From Rhodocyclaceae bacterium (GTDB lineage: Bacteria; Pseudomonadota; Gammaproteobacteria; Burkholderiales; Rhodocyclaceae), in the NCBI GenBank assembly GCA_030824115.1, contig JAVBYI010000022.1, forward strand, positions 1-64,000: a stretch of DNA of 64,000 bases, in the 5' to 3' direction. Position 1 is the stretch's first letter. Every line of letters begins with the position of its first letter. A program made the position numbers and the translations under genes. Shown here piece after piece: positions 48,785 through 56,977 of the stretch. A model generated the notes under the pieces. It made no database searches and was not told the origin of the DNA. It saw nothing but the letters and a program-made list of their open reading frames with translations.

Positions 48785-49554
48785 GTGGCATCGAAGCGCT
48801 ACTCAGGGAAGTCCATTCGCTCGACGCAAGCGCAGGGCAAGCCTCATGGCTGGCACACCGCGACCCGCGCGCCATCGTCCTCGCCACCATCGCTTTCATT
48901 GTCGCCGTAGTCTCTTTCGACCGCTATGCGGTGGCTGCGCTCCTGCCATTGGCGCTCTATCCGGTCGTACTCGCCAAGCTCGGCAACATCCCCCTCAGCC
49001 GCATCTGCCGCAAACTACTACCGGCGCTGCCGTTCGCGCTGATGGTCGGCCTGTTCAATCCGCTCTTCGACCCGACACCGCGCCTCGACCTGATGGGCCA
49101 CGCCATCGCCGGCGGCTGGCTCTCGCTGACGTCGATTCTGCTGCGCGCCATCCTCACCGTCTCGGCGGCGCTGATCCTGATCACCGTCCTCGGCATGCAT
49201 CGCCTCTGCGCCGCGCTCGACCGTCTGGGCGTGCCGCAGGTACTGACCACGCAACTACTGTTCATGCACCGTTACCTGGTCGTGCTGGCCGGCGAACTTG
49301 GGCGCATGAACCTGGCGCGCGAACTGCGCTCGCCCGCGTTCAAGACCATGCCCCTTTCCGTCTATGCGTCCCTGCTGGGACACCTGCTGCTACGCACGCT
49401 GACGCGTGCCGAGCGCATTCATCAGGCCATGCGGGCGCGGGGCTTCGACGGCCAGATACCCGTGCAGAAATTTCAGCCCTGGCAATGGCGCGACACGCTA
49501 TTTCTGGCCTGCTGCCTGGGTACGTTTCTTCTGCTGCGCGGAATTGCCGCATGA
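48781..49554 (+). CDS. ECF transporter transmembrane component CbiQ/NikQ
   Basis: This 257-residue protein has several hydrophobic segments and the ECF-T coupling helices near the end, with AMRARGFDG matching the A-R-G motif. The start is GTG at 48781. It couples the M component to the ATPase in the next gene, overlapping both neighbours by 4 bases. Confidence 0.92.
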   Translation: MSGIEALLREVHSLDASAGQASWLAHRDPRAIVLATIAFIVAVVSFDRYAVAALLPLALYPVVLAKLGNIPLSRICRKLLPALPFALMVGLFNPLFDPTPRLDLMGHAIAGGWLSLTSILLRAILTVSAALILITVLGMHRLCAALDRLGVPQVLTTQLLFMHRYLVVLAGELGRMNLARELRSPAFKTMPLSVYASLLGHLLLRTLTRAERIHQAMRARGFDGQIPVQKFQPWQWRDTLFLACCLGTFLLLRGIAA

Positions 49555-50291
49555 GTCACCACCTCGTCGAAGCGCGCGATATCGCTTTCACCTACCCCGA
49601 CGGACAGGCCGCACTGAACGGCGTCAGCTTCACGATTCATCACGGCGAATCGGTTGCCCTCATCGGCGGCAACGGCGCCGGGAAATCGACCCTCCTGCTG
49701 CATCTCAACGGCGTGCTGACACCCACGCACGGTGAAGTACGCATCGGCGACTTTCCCATCACGCGCGAGAACCTCGCCGAGGTACGCCGCACCGTCGGCA
49801 TGATCTTTCAGGAAGCGGATGACCAGTTGTTCATGCCCACCGTGTTCGACGACGTCGCTTTTGGCCTCAGCCATCAGGGCTTGGCAATCGCCGACATCGA
49901 AACACGCGTCATGCAGGCACTGGAAACGGTCGGTGCCGCACACTTGCGCGACCGCCCGCCCTATCGGCTCTCAGGCGGTGAAAAGCGCGCCGTGGCGATT
50001 GCAGGCGTGCTGGTCATGCAGCCCAGCATCCTCGTCATGGACGAACCGAGCAGCAGTCTCGATCCAGCGGCCCGGCGTCGGCTCATCAAGCTGCTGGCCG
50101 GCTTCGATCACACGAAGGTCATCGCGACCCATGATCTGGATCTGGTGCTCGAACTGTGCTCACGGGTATTGGTCATGCACCGGGGTGTCATCGAGGCGGA
50201 CGGCACCCCGGATGACATTTTCGCCAATACCGAACTACTGGAACGCTGCCAGTTGGAACCGCCGCCCCGTTATCTCACCCTACGCAGATAG
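49551..50291 (+). CDS. ECF transporter ATPase CbiO/NikO
   Basis: This 246-residue ABC ATPase has Walker A IGGNGAGKSTLLLHLNG, Q-loop, signature LSGGEKRAVAIAGVLV, Walker B ILVMDEPSSSLDP and switch His in ATHDLDL. It powers the nickel uptake complex. ATG at 49551 overlaps the cbiQ stop by 4 bases. The last 12 bases overlap the convergent 87-residue gene. Confidence 0.95.
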   Translation: MSHHLVEARDIAFTYPDGQAALNGVSFTIHHGESVALIGGNGAGKSTLLLHLNGVLTPTHGEVRIGDFPITRENLAEVRRTVGMIFQEADDQLFMPTVFDDVAFGLSHQGLAIADIETRVMQALETVGAAHLRDRPPYRLSGGEKRAVAIAGVLVMQPSILVMDEPSSSLDPAARRRLIKLLAGFDHTKVIATHDLDLVLELCSRVLVMHRGVIEADGTPDDIFANTELLERCQLEPPPRYLTLRR

Positions 50292-50543
50292 CGGTTCGCG
50301 CGCTTCATTCAACACACCCGCCGCCCAGCGCTGCCAATGTTTCTCGATGTAGGCAGCCACCTGATTCAGGCCCTGTCCGTGCATGCTCCAGGTATCGCTG
50401 ATACGAAACTCGACGTGCGGAAAATGGGCAGACGCCTGCCGCACAATCACGGCGGCAATCGCCCGAGCTTGTTCGTGCGTCACCTCGCCCCAGATTTCAT
50501 AGGCTTCGGGGCGCCCGCTCACCTGATAGATCGGCCGTGTCAT
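50280..50543 (-). CDS. Hypothetical 87-residue protein downstream of the DsrC-like gene
   Basis: MTRPIYQVSGRPEAYEIWGE starts this small protein, and ATG at 50543 has a strong GGAGG 6 bases upstream. No domain is recognised. It is soluble, with Trp-rich segments (SDTWSMHGQG, EKHWQRWAAG). It lies 28 bases after the DsrC-like gene on the same strand, so the two probably form an operon. It overlaps the convergent cbiO end by 12 bases. Confidence 0.75.
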   Translation of the reverse strand: MTRPIYQVSGRPEAYEIWGEVTHEQARAIAAVIVRQASAHFPHVEFRISDTWSMHGQGLNQVAAYIEKHWQRWAAGVLNEAREPLSA

Positions 50544-50571
50544 CGCAACCTCCGTTCATGTAGCGCACCTC

Positions 50572-50937
50572 TCAATGCACGCTGCCAAACGACGCGCTCA
50601 AGGTGCCATGCGGCACGGGCAGACCGGCAAGGTGGCAACCCTGCACCAGCGGCCCGCGCGGAAAGAGTTGGTAAAGATGGCGTCTTCCGCCCGCTTCAGC
50701 GAAGTCGCGCCCGAGGCTCTGCGTCACGCGCCGTGCCGTCCAGTCGGGACCGAGTACCCGAAAGTGCTCACGCAGGTAATAGATCACCTGCCAGTGCTCC
50801 TCGTCCAGCGTCAGCCCATCGGCCTCGGCCAGGCGGTTCGCCACCAGCGGCGACCAGTGCGTCAATTCCGTCCAGTGACCCTGCATGTCGCTGCGCGCCA
50901 ACGCGTCGTTATTCGTGAATCCGTTGTGGTTGACCAT
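50572..50937 (-). CDS. DsrC/TusE-family protein lacking the C-terminal catalytic Cys
   Basis: This 121-residue protein matches the DsrC/TusE pattern: HWTELTHWSPLVANRLAEAD, LTLDEEHWQVIYYLREHF, then YQLFPRGPLVQGCHLAGLPVP. DsrC proteins have two C-terminal cysteines: one in the Q-x-C-x-IAGLPKP region and the functional one next to the end. Here only the first (QGC) exists; the tail HGTLSASFGSVH has none. TusE has the reverse pattern, the end Cys only. A sulphur-carrier role is therefore doubtful; a regulatory or binding role is possible. ATG at 50937 has an AGGAGGAG site. Confidence 0.85.
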   Translation of the reverse strand: MVNHNGFTNNDALARSDMQGHWTELTHWSPLVANRLAEADGLTLDEEHWQVIYYLREHFRVLGPDWTARRVTQSLGRDFAEAGGRRHLYQLFPRGPLVQGCHLAGLPVPHGTLSASFGSVH

Positions 50938-50967
50938 GACTGTCTCCTCCTGTTCGCCGCAAATATT

Positions 50968-50998
50968 ACTTGACTTAAATACTACACTTTATTCAAGT
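50968..50998. promoter_or_regulatory. Long palindrome in the DsrC-like gene promoter region
   Basis: ACTTGACTTAAA (50968-50979) is mirrored by TTTATTCAAGT (50988-50998) in an AT-rich stretch about 30-60 bases before the ATG at 50937. The arms pair with one offset base around an 8-base centre. It looks like an operator for a dimeric regulator. Confidence 0.5.
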
Positions 50999-51057
50999 AC
51001 CAGAAGGAGGCTTTGTCAAGACACAAGCTGTAACAGGGAAAGGGCCGTCCGCGCGGC

Positions 51058-51339
51058 TCAATCCTCGCGCCGTCGCGGCCCGCGCGGATAGAGCGACTGG
51101 CCGGCCTCGCGCACATCGCGACGCAACTGATGGCGATCTTCCGGCGACATCTGTTGCCATTGCTCACGCCGCTGACGCCGCTCTTCACGCCATTGCTCTC
51201 GTTGTTCGGGAGAAAAATCATGCGGCCGCATCTGCCGTTGCCCTTGGGAGGATGGGGGCGCCGACGGCACATCCTGCGCGCCGGCATACGGCAGCGCCGT
51301 CAGCATCAGCAGCAGGAAAGTGAGGGCGGATTTGTTCAT
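51058..51339 (-). CDS. Small secreted charged protein
   Basis: This 93-residue protein has a signal peptide (MNKSALTFLLLMLTALPYAGA) and a tail rich in Arg, Glu and Gln (FSPEQREQWREERRQRREQW, then MSPEDRHQLRRDVRE), resembling small DUF3106-like periplasmic proteins. ATG at 51339 begins the signal peptide. It is divergent from ompR, so it may belong to its regulon, but this is inference. Confidence 0.7.
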   Translation of the reverse strand: MNKSALTFLLLMLTALPYAGAQDVPSAPPSSQGQRQMRPHDFSPEQREQWREERRQRREQWQQMSPEDRHQLRRDVREAGQSLYPRGPRRRED

Positions 51340-51378
51340 GCCTGCATTGTAGGGCGCCCTCCGAGGCACGGTGAACGG

Positions 51379-51393
51379 GCTTTGTAACAAAGC
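51379..51393. promoter_or_regulatory. Palindrome upstream of ompR
   Basis: GCTTTG-TAA-CAAAGC is a perfect 6-bp palindrome in the divergent gap. It includes GTAACA, a word found in OmpR binding sites, and could serve autoregulation. Confidence 0.35.
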
Positions 51394-51459
51394 GTTGCGA
51401 TCGCCCGTGCCTGCAACATCCCGACATATCTGCTGGCCGTTCGGCGGTATCCTTCGCCC

Positions 51460-52191
51460 ATGAATGACACCCGCAAACCCAAGATTCTGATTGTCGATGA
51501 CGACCTGCGTCTGCGCAGCCAATTGGAACGTTACCTCGTCGACCAGGGTTTCACCTGCAAGGCGGCCGCCGATGCGGCTGGCATGGATCGCGCCCTTGAG
51601 CGTGAACTCTATGACCTGATCGTGCTGGACCTGATGCTGCCCGGTGAAGACGGCCTGTCGATCTGCCGCCGTTTAAGAGGGACAAAGAACGAAGTCGCCA
51701 TCCTGATGCTGACCGCCAAGGGCGACGACATCGACCGCATCGTCGGTCTCGAACTCGGTGCCGACGACTACCTGCCCAAGCCCTTCAACCCGCGCGAACT
51801 GGTTGCCCGCATCCATGCCGTATTGCGGCGGCGCGGCAGCGCCCCGCCGGCCGGCGCGCCTGCGGCGGATGAAGAAGTCGTACGCTTCGGCCAGGTCGAG
51901 GTCAATCTCGCCACGCGCGAACTGCGCCGCGCCGACACCACCACCATGCTGACTACCGGCGAGTTCGGTCTGCTGCAGGTGCTGATCAAGCACCCGCGCC
52001 AGCCACTCTCGCGGGATAAATTAATGGAACTCGCCCGTGGCCGCGAACATGGCGTGTTCGACCGCGCCATCGATGTGCAGATCTCGCGCCTGCGCAAGCT
52101 GGTCGAGGACGACCCGGCCAAGCCGCGCCACATCCAGACGGTGTGGGGCTTCGGTTACGTATTCGTACCCGATGGGCGCGACGCTTCTTAA
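51460..52191 (+). CDS. ompR: OmpR-family response regulator
   Basis: This 243-residue regulator has a receiver domain (ILIVDDDLRLRSQLERYLVDQ, phospho-acceptor Asp in LIVLDLMLPGEDGLS near 57, Lys in YLPKPFNPREL) and a winged helix C-terminus (VGLE..., then VQISRLRKLVEDDPAKPRHIQTVWGFGYVFV). It overlaps the kinase gene by 20 bases. Target genes are unknown here; true OmpR function in osmotic control is from E. coli. Confidence 0.94.
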   Translation: MNDTRKPKILIVDDDLRLRSQLERYLVDQGFTCKAAADAAGMDRALERELYDLIVLDLMLPGEDGLSICRRLRGTKNEVAILMLTAKGDDIDRIVGLELGADDYLPKPFNPRELVARIHAVLRRRGSAPPAGAPAADEEVVRFGQVEVNLATRELRRADTTTMLTTGEFGLLQVLIKHPRQPLSRDKLMELARGREHGVFDRAIDVQISRLRKLVEDDPAKPRHIQTVWGFGYVFVPDGRDAS

Positions 52192-53368
52192 AAAGTTCCT
52201 GCCGCGCACGCTGCTGTGGCGTGCCTTCTGGCTGATCGCGCTGCTGATGCTGCTGGCGGTGGTCGCCTGGCTGGCCATTTTCAGCGAGGCGGAACTCGAC
52301 CGCCGCTCGCGCCAGATCGCGCAGATGCTCACCAGCGTCACCAACCTCACGCGCACCGCCCTGCTCACGGCACATCCGGCGCAGCGTCACGAACTGCTCG
52401 CCGATCTGGCCGACCTCGAAGGCCTGCATGTCTATCCGGCCGATGCCGACGACCGCGTCGAACCGCCGCCGTCCTTCGGCCTGACGCACCGCATCGAGGC
52501 CCAGCTCATCGAAAAGCTCGGCCCGGAAACGCAACTGGCTTTCGCCGTGAATGGCGAACCGGGTCTGTTCGTGCGCTTTCGCATCTTTCCCGGCGAGGAC
52601 GGCAACTACTGGCTGGGCCTGCCGCGCGAACGGCTGGCGCGTCACCTCCCGTGGCAATGGATCGGCTGGGGCATCGCCGTGTTGCTACTCTCGCTCGCCG
52701 GTGCGTGGCTGATCGTCTATCGCATCGTCCGTCCCATCGAAGAGGAGCGCGCACTGCTGCTGGCCGGCATCTCGCACGACCTGCGCACGCCGCTGACGCG
52801 CTTGCGCATGGAGGTCGAAATGAGCGTGGCTGACGAAGCGGCGCGTAGCGACATGGAAGCCGATATCGTCGAGATGGATCGCACCATCGGCCAGTTCCTC
52901 GACTTTGCCCGACCGGCCGAGAACACACCCGCCGAAGCGACCGACCTCGCCGCCTTGTTGCGCGACATCGTTGCCCGCTATCAGAAGCCGGGAGGCCGTC
53001 TCGCCAGCGCCGACTTTTCGGAAATGATCGTTCCCGTGCGTGTCGCCGCCCTGCGCCGCGCCATCATCAACCTGATCGAGAATGCATTGCGCCACAGCGG
53101 CAGCGAAGCGCCGGTCGAACTCTCCCTGACACGCGAAGGGCGTCACGCCGTGATCGCCATCCTCGATCGTGGTCCGGGCATCGCGCCGGCTGACATCGAG
53201 CGCCTCAAGCAGCCTTTCACGCGCGGCGAAACGGCACGCACGGGCGCCGGCGGTGCCGGCCTCGGCCTCGCCATTGTGGATCGCTTGGTGCGGCTGCAAA
53301 GCGGCCGTTTGGAACTAGCCCCCCGCCCCGGTGGCGGCCTCGCCGCCCGGATCATCCTGCCGCGCTAG
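52172..53368 (+). CDS. envZ: EnvZ-like sensor histidine kinase lacking a HAMP domain
   Basis: This 398-residue kinase has two membrane helices (about residues 14-36 and 158-178) around a periplasmic domain, a dimerisation/H-box AGISHDLRTPLTRLRMEVEM, N-box LIENALRHSG, and G-boxes LDRGPGIAP and GAGGAGLGLAIVDRLV. Only about 11 residues (EEERALLLAGI) separate the second helix from the H-box, whereas E. coli EnvZ has about 65 including HAMP. A clean in-frame loss of HAMP is implied. A repeat copy encodes RLASADF. ATG at 52172 overlaps ompR by 20 bases. Confidence 0.9.
   Translation: MGATLLKKFLPRTLLWRAFWLIALLMLLAVVAWLAIFSEAELDRRSRQIAQMLTSVTNLTRTALLTAHPAQRHELLADLADLEGLHVYPADADDRVEPPPSFGLTHRIEAQLIEKLGPETQLAFAVNGEPGLFVRFRIFPGEDGNYWLGLPRERLARHLPWQWIGWGIAVLLLSLAGAWLIVYRIVRPIEEERALLLAGISHDLRTPLTRLRMEVEMSVADEAARSDMEADIVEMDRTIGQFLDFARPAENTPAEATDLAALLRDIVARYQKPGGRLASADFSEMIVPVRVAALRRAIINLIENALRHSGSEAPVELSLTREGRHAVIAILDRGPGIAPADIERLKQPFTRGETARTGAGGAGLGLAIVDRLVRLQSGRLELAPRPGGGLAARIILPR
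52995..53018 (+). repeat. Dispersed 24-bp repeat, copy 13 (in envZ)
   Basis: Exact consensus, variable bases TC. Sense orientation, encoding RLASADF between the dimerisation and ATPase domains. Confidence 0.9.
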
Positions 53369-55341
53369 TTCAGGCGGGCGCCGGACTCGATGCGTTCGAG
53401 AAAGGCCCGCGCGCCCTCATGCCCCTGGCTCGCCGCCATGCGCAGCCACTTCATGGCGAGGCGCAAATTGCGCGTCAGCCCTGCGCCCCGGTAATACGCC
53501 GCGCCCAGCTCATACTGGGCATTCACTTCACCCAGTACGGCCGCACGCCGCAGATGACGCATCGCCTGCTTGGTATCCCGCTTGACGCCCTGGCCGTGCA
53601 ACTGCATGAAGCCGAGGCTGTAAAGCGTGTAGGCATCCTCATGCTGGGTCACCGCCTGTTCCAGCCAGCGATAGGCTTCGCGATAATTGCGCGCCACCCC
53701 GGTGCCGTGATAGTAAAGATCGGCCAGCGCCAGCTTGGCATCGAACATCGTGGCGGCCTGACGATACCAGTGCGCGGCCTGCGTCAGATCCAGCGGCCCA
53801 CCCAGACCGTGGCGCCAGCATTCGGCCAGCATGAAGGCAGCGCGCCGATGCCCCAGTTCGCCCGCTTTACGATAACAAGCGCGCGCATGCTCGACATCCG
53901 CCACCACACCATGTCCATGAAAGTAGCACTCGCCCTCGGCAAACCAGAAACGTTCCAGTTCATCAAACGCCGATTGCCAGCCGGCCTCCGCCGCCTCACG
54001 CAGCGCCAATTCGCCGCGCGCCACATCTGCCTTGCCGCCAATGCCATGCAACTGACAACGCCCCAACTCGGCCTTGCCGTGCGCCGAGCCAGCCGCCGCT
54101 GCGGCATGGTAATGGCGCCGTGCCACCACCGCATCGGCACTCACGCCTTCGCCCAGTTCATAACATTCGCCCAGCCAGACATGCGCATCGATCTCGCCGC
54201 CCTCCGCCGCGCGGCGATACCAGGCCAGCGCCAGTTTCTTGTTCTCCTCGACGCCTTCGCCCCAGCGGTGGCAGTGGGCCAGCTTCAACTGCGCCCGCGC
54301 ATGCCCCAACCGCGCAGCCGAGCGCCACCACTTGACGGCCTCGGCCATGTCGCGCTGCAAGTGGGCGCGACCGCCGGCATAGGCTTCGCCCAGTTCGAAT
54401 TCCGCTTCGCGATTGCCGCGCTCGGCAGCACGCCGATACCAAGCCAGCCCGACCTCGGGATCGGGCGTGCCGCCAATGCCAAAGGTGGCGCACTGGCCGA
54501 GCAGGAACATCGCACTTGCGACGCGCTTCCTGGCGGCGGCGCGAAACCAGCTCACCGCCTCAGTATGGTTGATTGCCACACCCTCGCCGGCATACAGGCA
54601 CAGCCCGAGGCAGAACATCGCCGGGGCCACGCCGGCTTCGGCGGCCTGACGCCACAGGTGCACCGCCGTCTGAGGGTTGCGGGCTACGCCCCGGCCAAAG
54701 AAATAGCAACGCGCCAACAGATCGCTCGCCCGTGGCTGACCATGGTCGCTGGCCTTTTGCAGCCAGCGCACGGCGGCGCCCACATCGCGTGGCAGATGCT
54801 GCCCAAGGTACAACAAGCGTCCGAGCCAGTATTGAGCGAGCGGGCTGCCCTGTTCGGCCGCTTGATGCAACAACTCGCCGCCGCGCGCTTCGTCGGCCGA
54901 TACCCCATGGCCGCGCAGCAGGCACAGGCCCAACCAGGTCATACCGCGGCTGTCCTGCTGGGCAGCGGCCTGTTCAAACAGCTTGGCCGCCTCGGAATAA
55001 TCTTTGGGCAGCCCCATACCCTGATAGAGCAGCCAGCCCAGCACCGCCGCACCGGCCGGGCAACCGTTCTCGGCACTTTTTGAGGCCCACTGCACAGCAT
55101 CGTGCGCCGATTTGCTGACCCCTTCGCCCACCGCGCAACGCCAGCCCAATTCGGCCTGTGCCGTCAGGTTGCCCGCCTCGGCCATGCGCCGCAGCTCGGC
55201 GAGCGGCAAGGCACGCCAGAATTCGTCGGCATGCCCCAACAGTTCCAACCCCTGCGCCACGCCGCGCTCGACCAGGCTGCTTTCGAGCGCCTCGCGGAAC
55301 AGGCCGATCAATGCCGGCGGCGCCAGTGGGATCAACTGCAT
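53365..55341 (-). CDS. Sel1-like repeat (tetratricopeptide-type) protein
   Basis: This 658-residue protein holds about 16 Sel1 repeats, each with the pattern A-x-x-x-LG-x-x-x-x-x-G-x-x-x-x-A-x-x-W-x-x-AA-x-x-G (for example FCLGLCLYAGEGVAINHTEA and YELGAAYYRGAGLTRN). Such solenoids bind proteins in scaffolds or regulation. The start is uncertain: ATG at 55341 (MQLIPLAPPALIG) is preferred because upstream frame reaches through hairpin DNA. It ends convergent with envZ, overlapping it by 4 bases. Confidence 0.88.
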   Translation of the reverse strand: MQLIPLAPPALIGLFREALESSLVERGVAQGLELLGHADEFWRALPLAELRRMAEAGNLTAQAELGWRCAVGEGVSKSAHDAVQWASKSAENGCPAGAAVLGWLLYQGMGLPKDYSEAAKLFEQAAAQQDSRGMTWLGLCLLRGHGVSADEARGGELLHQAAEQGSPLAQYWLGRLLYLGQHLPRDVGAAVRWLQKASDHGQPRASDLLARCYFFGRGVARNPQTAVHLWRQAAEAGVAPAMFCLGLCLYAGEGVAINHTEAVSWFRAAARKRVASAMFLLGQCATFGIGGTPDPEVGLAWYRRAAERGNREAEFELGEAYAGGRAHLQRDMAEAVKWWRSAARLGHARAQLKLAHCHRWGEGVEENKKLALAWYRRAAEGGEIDAHVWLGECYELGEGVSADAVVARRHYHAAAAAGSAHGKAELGRCQLHGIGGKADVARGELALREAAEAGWQSAFDELERFWFAEGECYFHGHGVVADVEHARACYRKAGELGHRRAAFMLAECWRHGLGGPLDLTQAAHWYRQAATMFDAKLALADLYYHGTGVARNYREAYRWLEQAVTQHEDAYTLYSLGFMQLHGQGVKRDTKQAMRHLRRAAVLGEVNAQYELGAAYYRGAGLTRNLRLAMKWLRMAASQGHEGARAFLERIESGARLN

Positions 55342-55662
55342 GGCAAAAAGTGAAAGATTTGGAAAGGCGCAGCATACGCTCCATGCGCCAAGTGGCTTAT
55401 CCACAAAAACTGTGGAAAACTCTGTGAGTCTCTTGCGCATGGAAGCGCTAAGTGGGCGCCCCGAAAGGACTTTTGTCACTTTGCAGCGAAAGTGACCAAA
55501 TTATTTCACGATAAATATCAACAAGTTAAACCATATCCATTGGCTTGTAGGCGCATTTATTGCCGATTTAAGCCGCGCCCCGAGGCGGATCGACACCGTG
55601 TGGATGAGGTAGCATCGGCCGCCGCCTGTTTTTCTTCAAATTTCACCCAAATTTCACCGTAG
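55342..55662. other. 321-bp intergenic region between the Sel1 gene and xseA
   Basis: This is AT-richer than its neighbours. It holds a DnaA-box match TTATCCACA at 55398-55406, next to an inverse near-match TGTGGAAAA, the hairpin described next, and a direct duplication AAATTTCACC near 55637-55656. No convincing gene was found. Promoters for both flanking genes must lie here, but none is clear. Confidence 0.4.
55475..55496. repeat. Perfect inverted repeat GTCACTTT/AAAGTGAC
   Basis: GTCACTTT and AAAGTGAC flank GCAGCG. The surrounding GGGCGCCCCGAAAGGACTTTT and CCAAATT also look like parts of a wider dispersed non-coding element. It is not linked to any ORF. Confidence 0.5.
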
Positions 55663-56916
55663 ATGGCCGCAGAAACCCTCTCCGTCAGCGAACTCAACCG
55701 GCAGGCCCGCCAGTGGCTGGAGCGCCAGTTTCCCCTGTGCTGGGTGAGTGGTGAAATCTCCAATCTGGTGCGTGCCGCGTCGGGCCATGTGTATTTCTCG
55801 CTCAAGGACAGCCAGGCCCAGGTGCGCTGCGCCATGTTCCGCTCGCGCGCCCAGCTCGTTCCCTGGAAGCTCGAAAACGGCCAGCAAATCGAAGTACAGG
55901 CGCTCGTCACCCTTTATGAAGCACGCGGCGAATTCCAGCTCAATGTCGAAGCGATGCGCCGCGCGGGCGTTGGCCAGCTCTATGAACAGTTCGTGCGCCT
56001 GCGCGAGAAGCTGGCGGCCGAAGGGCTGTTCGCCGCCGAGAAGAAACGCGAGATGCCGCGCTATCCGCGCCGCGTCGGCATTGTCACCTCGCCGCAGGCC
56101 GCTGCGCTACGCGATGTCATCGCCGCCTTTGCCCGCCGCACCCCGCATGTCGAGCTGATCGTCTATCCCACGTTGGTGCAGGGCGCCGACGCCCCCGCCG
56201 CCATCGTCGCTGCGCTCGAAGCCGCTTACGCCCGCAACGAATGTGATCTGCTGCTCGTCGTGCGTGGCGGCGGCAGCCTCGAAGACCTGTGGGCCTTCAA
56301 CGACGAGGCGGTGGCGCGTACGCTTGCCGTCTCGCCAGCGCCGACAATTGCCGGCGTGGGCCACGAAACCGACACCACCATCGTCGACTATGTCGCCGAC
56401 CGCCGCGCCGCCACCCCCACCGCCGCCGCCGAACTGGCCAGTGCCGGCTGGTTTGCCGCCGCCGGCGAACTGGGCGAACTCGAAGATGCCCTGCTGCGTG
56501 CCATCGAACGGCAACTGGCCCAGCGCATGCAGGCCGTCGACCGCCTCGCCCTGCGCTTGATCCACCCCGCCCAGCGCATTGCCGCCACCCGCCAGCGCCT
56601 CGAACTCCTCACGCGCCGCCTCGGCACCGCCCTGCAATCCCGCCTGCGCCTACAGCCCCGCCTCGACCAGCTACGCTACCGGCTGTCCCAGAGCATGACC
56701 ACTCGACTGTCTCGCCAGCGCGACCGTCTGGCCCGCCATGCCGGCGCGCTGGCCGCCCTTTCGCCACACGCCACGCTCGAACGCGGCTACAGCATCGTGC
56801 GTGGCCCCGACGGCGCCATCGTGCGCGATGCGGCCAAGCTCGCCCCCGCCGACACGCTCGACCTGCAATTCGCCCGGGGCCGTGCCGGCGCGACAGTCGA
56901 TAAAGTAGACTTGTAA
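55663..56916 (+). CDS. xseA: Exodeoxyribonuclease VII large subunit
   Basis: This 417-residue nuclease subunit has an N-terminal OB domain (CWVSGEISNLVRAASGHVYFSLKDS) and core motifs PRRVGIVTSPQAAALRDVIAAFARRTP, VRGGGSLEDLWAFNDE and AGVGHETDTTIVDYVADRRAATPTAAAEL, then a coiled-coil C-terminus. It is somewhat shorter than E. coli XseA (456). A repeat copy encodes AVSPAPTI just before the GVGHETD motif. XseB is not in the window. Confidence 0.95.
   Translation: MAAETLSVSELNRQARQWLERQFPLCWVSGEISNLVRAASGHVYFSLKDSQAQVRCAMFRSRAQLVPWKLENGQQIEVQALVTLYEARGEFQLNVEAMRRAGVGQLYEQFVRLREKLAAEGLFAAEKKREMPRYPRRVGIVTSPQAAALRDVIAAFARRTPHVELIVYPTLVQGADAPAAIVAALEAAYARNECDLLLVVRGGGSLEDLWAFNDEAVARTLAVSPAPTIAGVGHETDTTIVDYVADRRAATPTAAAELASAGWFAAAGELGELEDALLRAIERQLAQRMQAVDRLALRLIHPAQRIAATRQRLELLTRRLGTALQSRLRLQPRLDQLRYRLSQSMTTRLSRQRDRLARHAGALAALSPHATLERGYSIVRGPDGAIVRDAAKLAPADTLDLQFARGRAGATVDKVDL
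56326..56349 (+). repeat. Dispersed 24-bp repeat, copy 14 (in xseA)
   Basis: Two mismatches at the T-rich end (AATT), variable bases TC. Sense orientation, encoding AVSPAPTI. Confidence 0.8.
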
Positions 56917-56940
56917 CGTGGGGCTTTGCCCGCATATCAT
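56911..56940 (+). promoter_or_regulatory. Candidate sodB promoter
   Basis: TTGTAA (56911) and TATCAT (56935) are 18 bases apart. It overlaps the xseA stop and lies about 38 bases before the sodB ATG. Confidence 0.45.
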
Positions 56941-56977
56941 TCGCGCAGCATTACCCCAACTAACCGGAGAACAAAAA

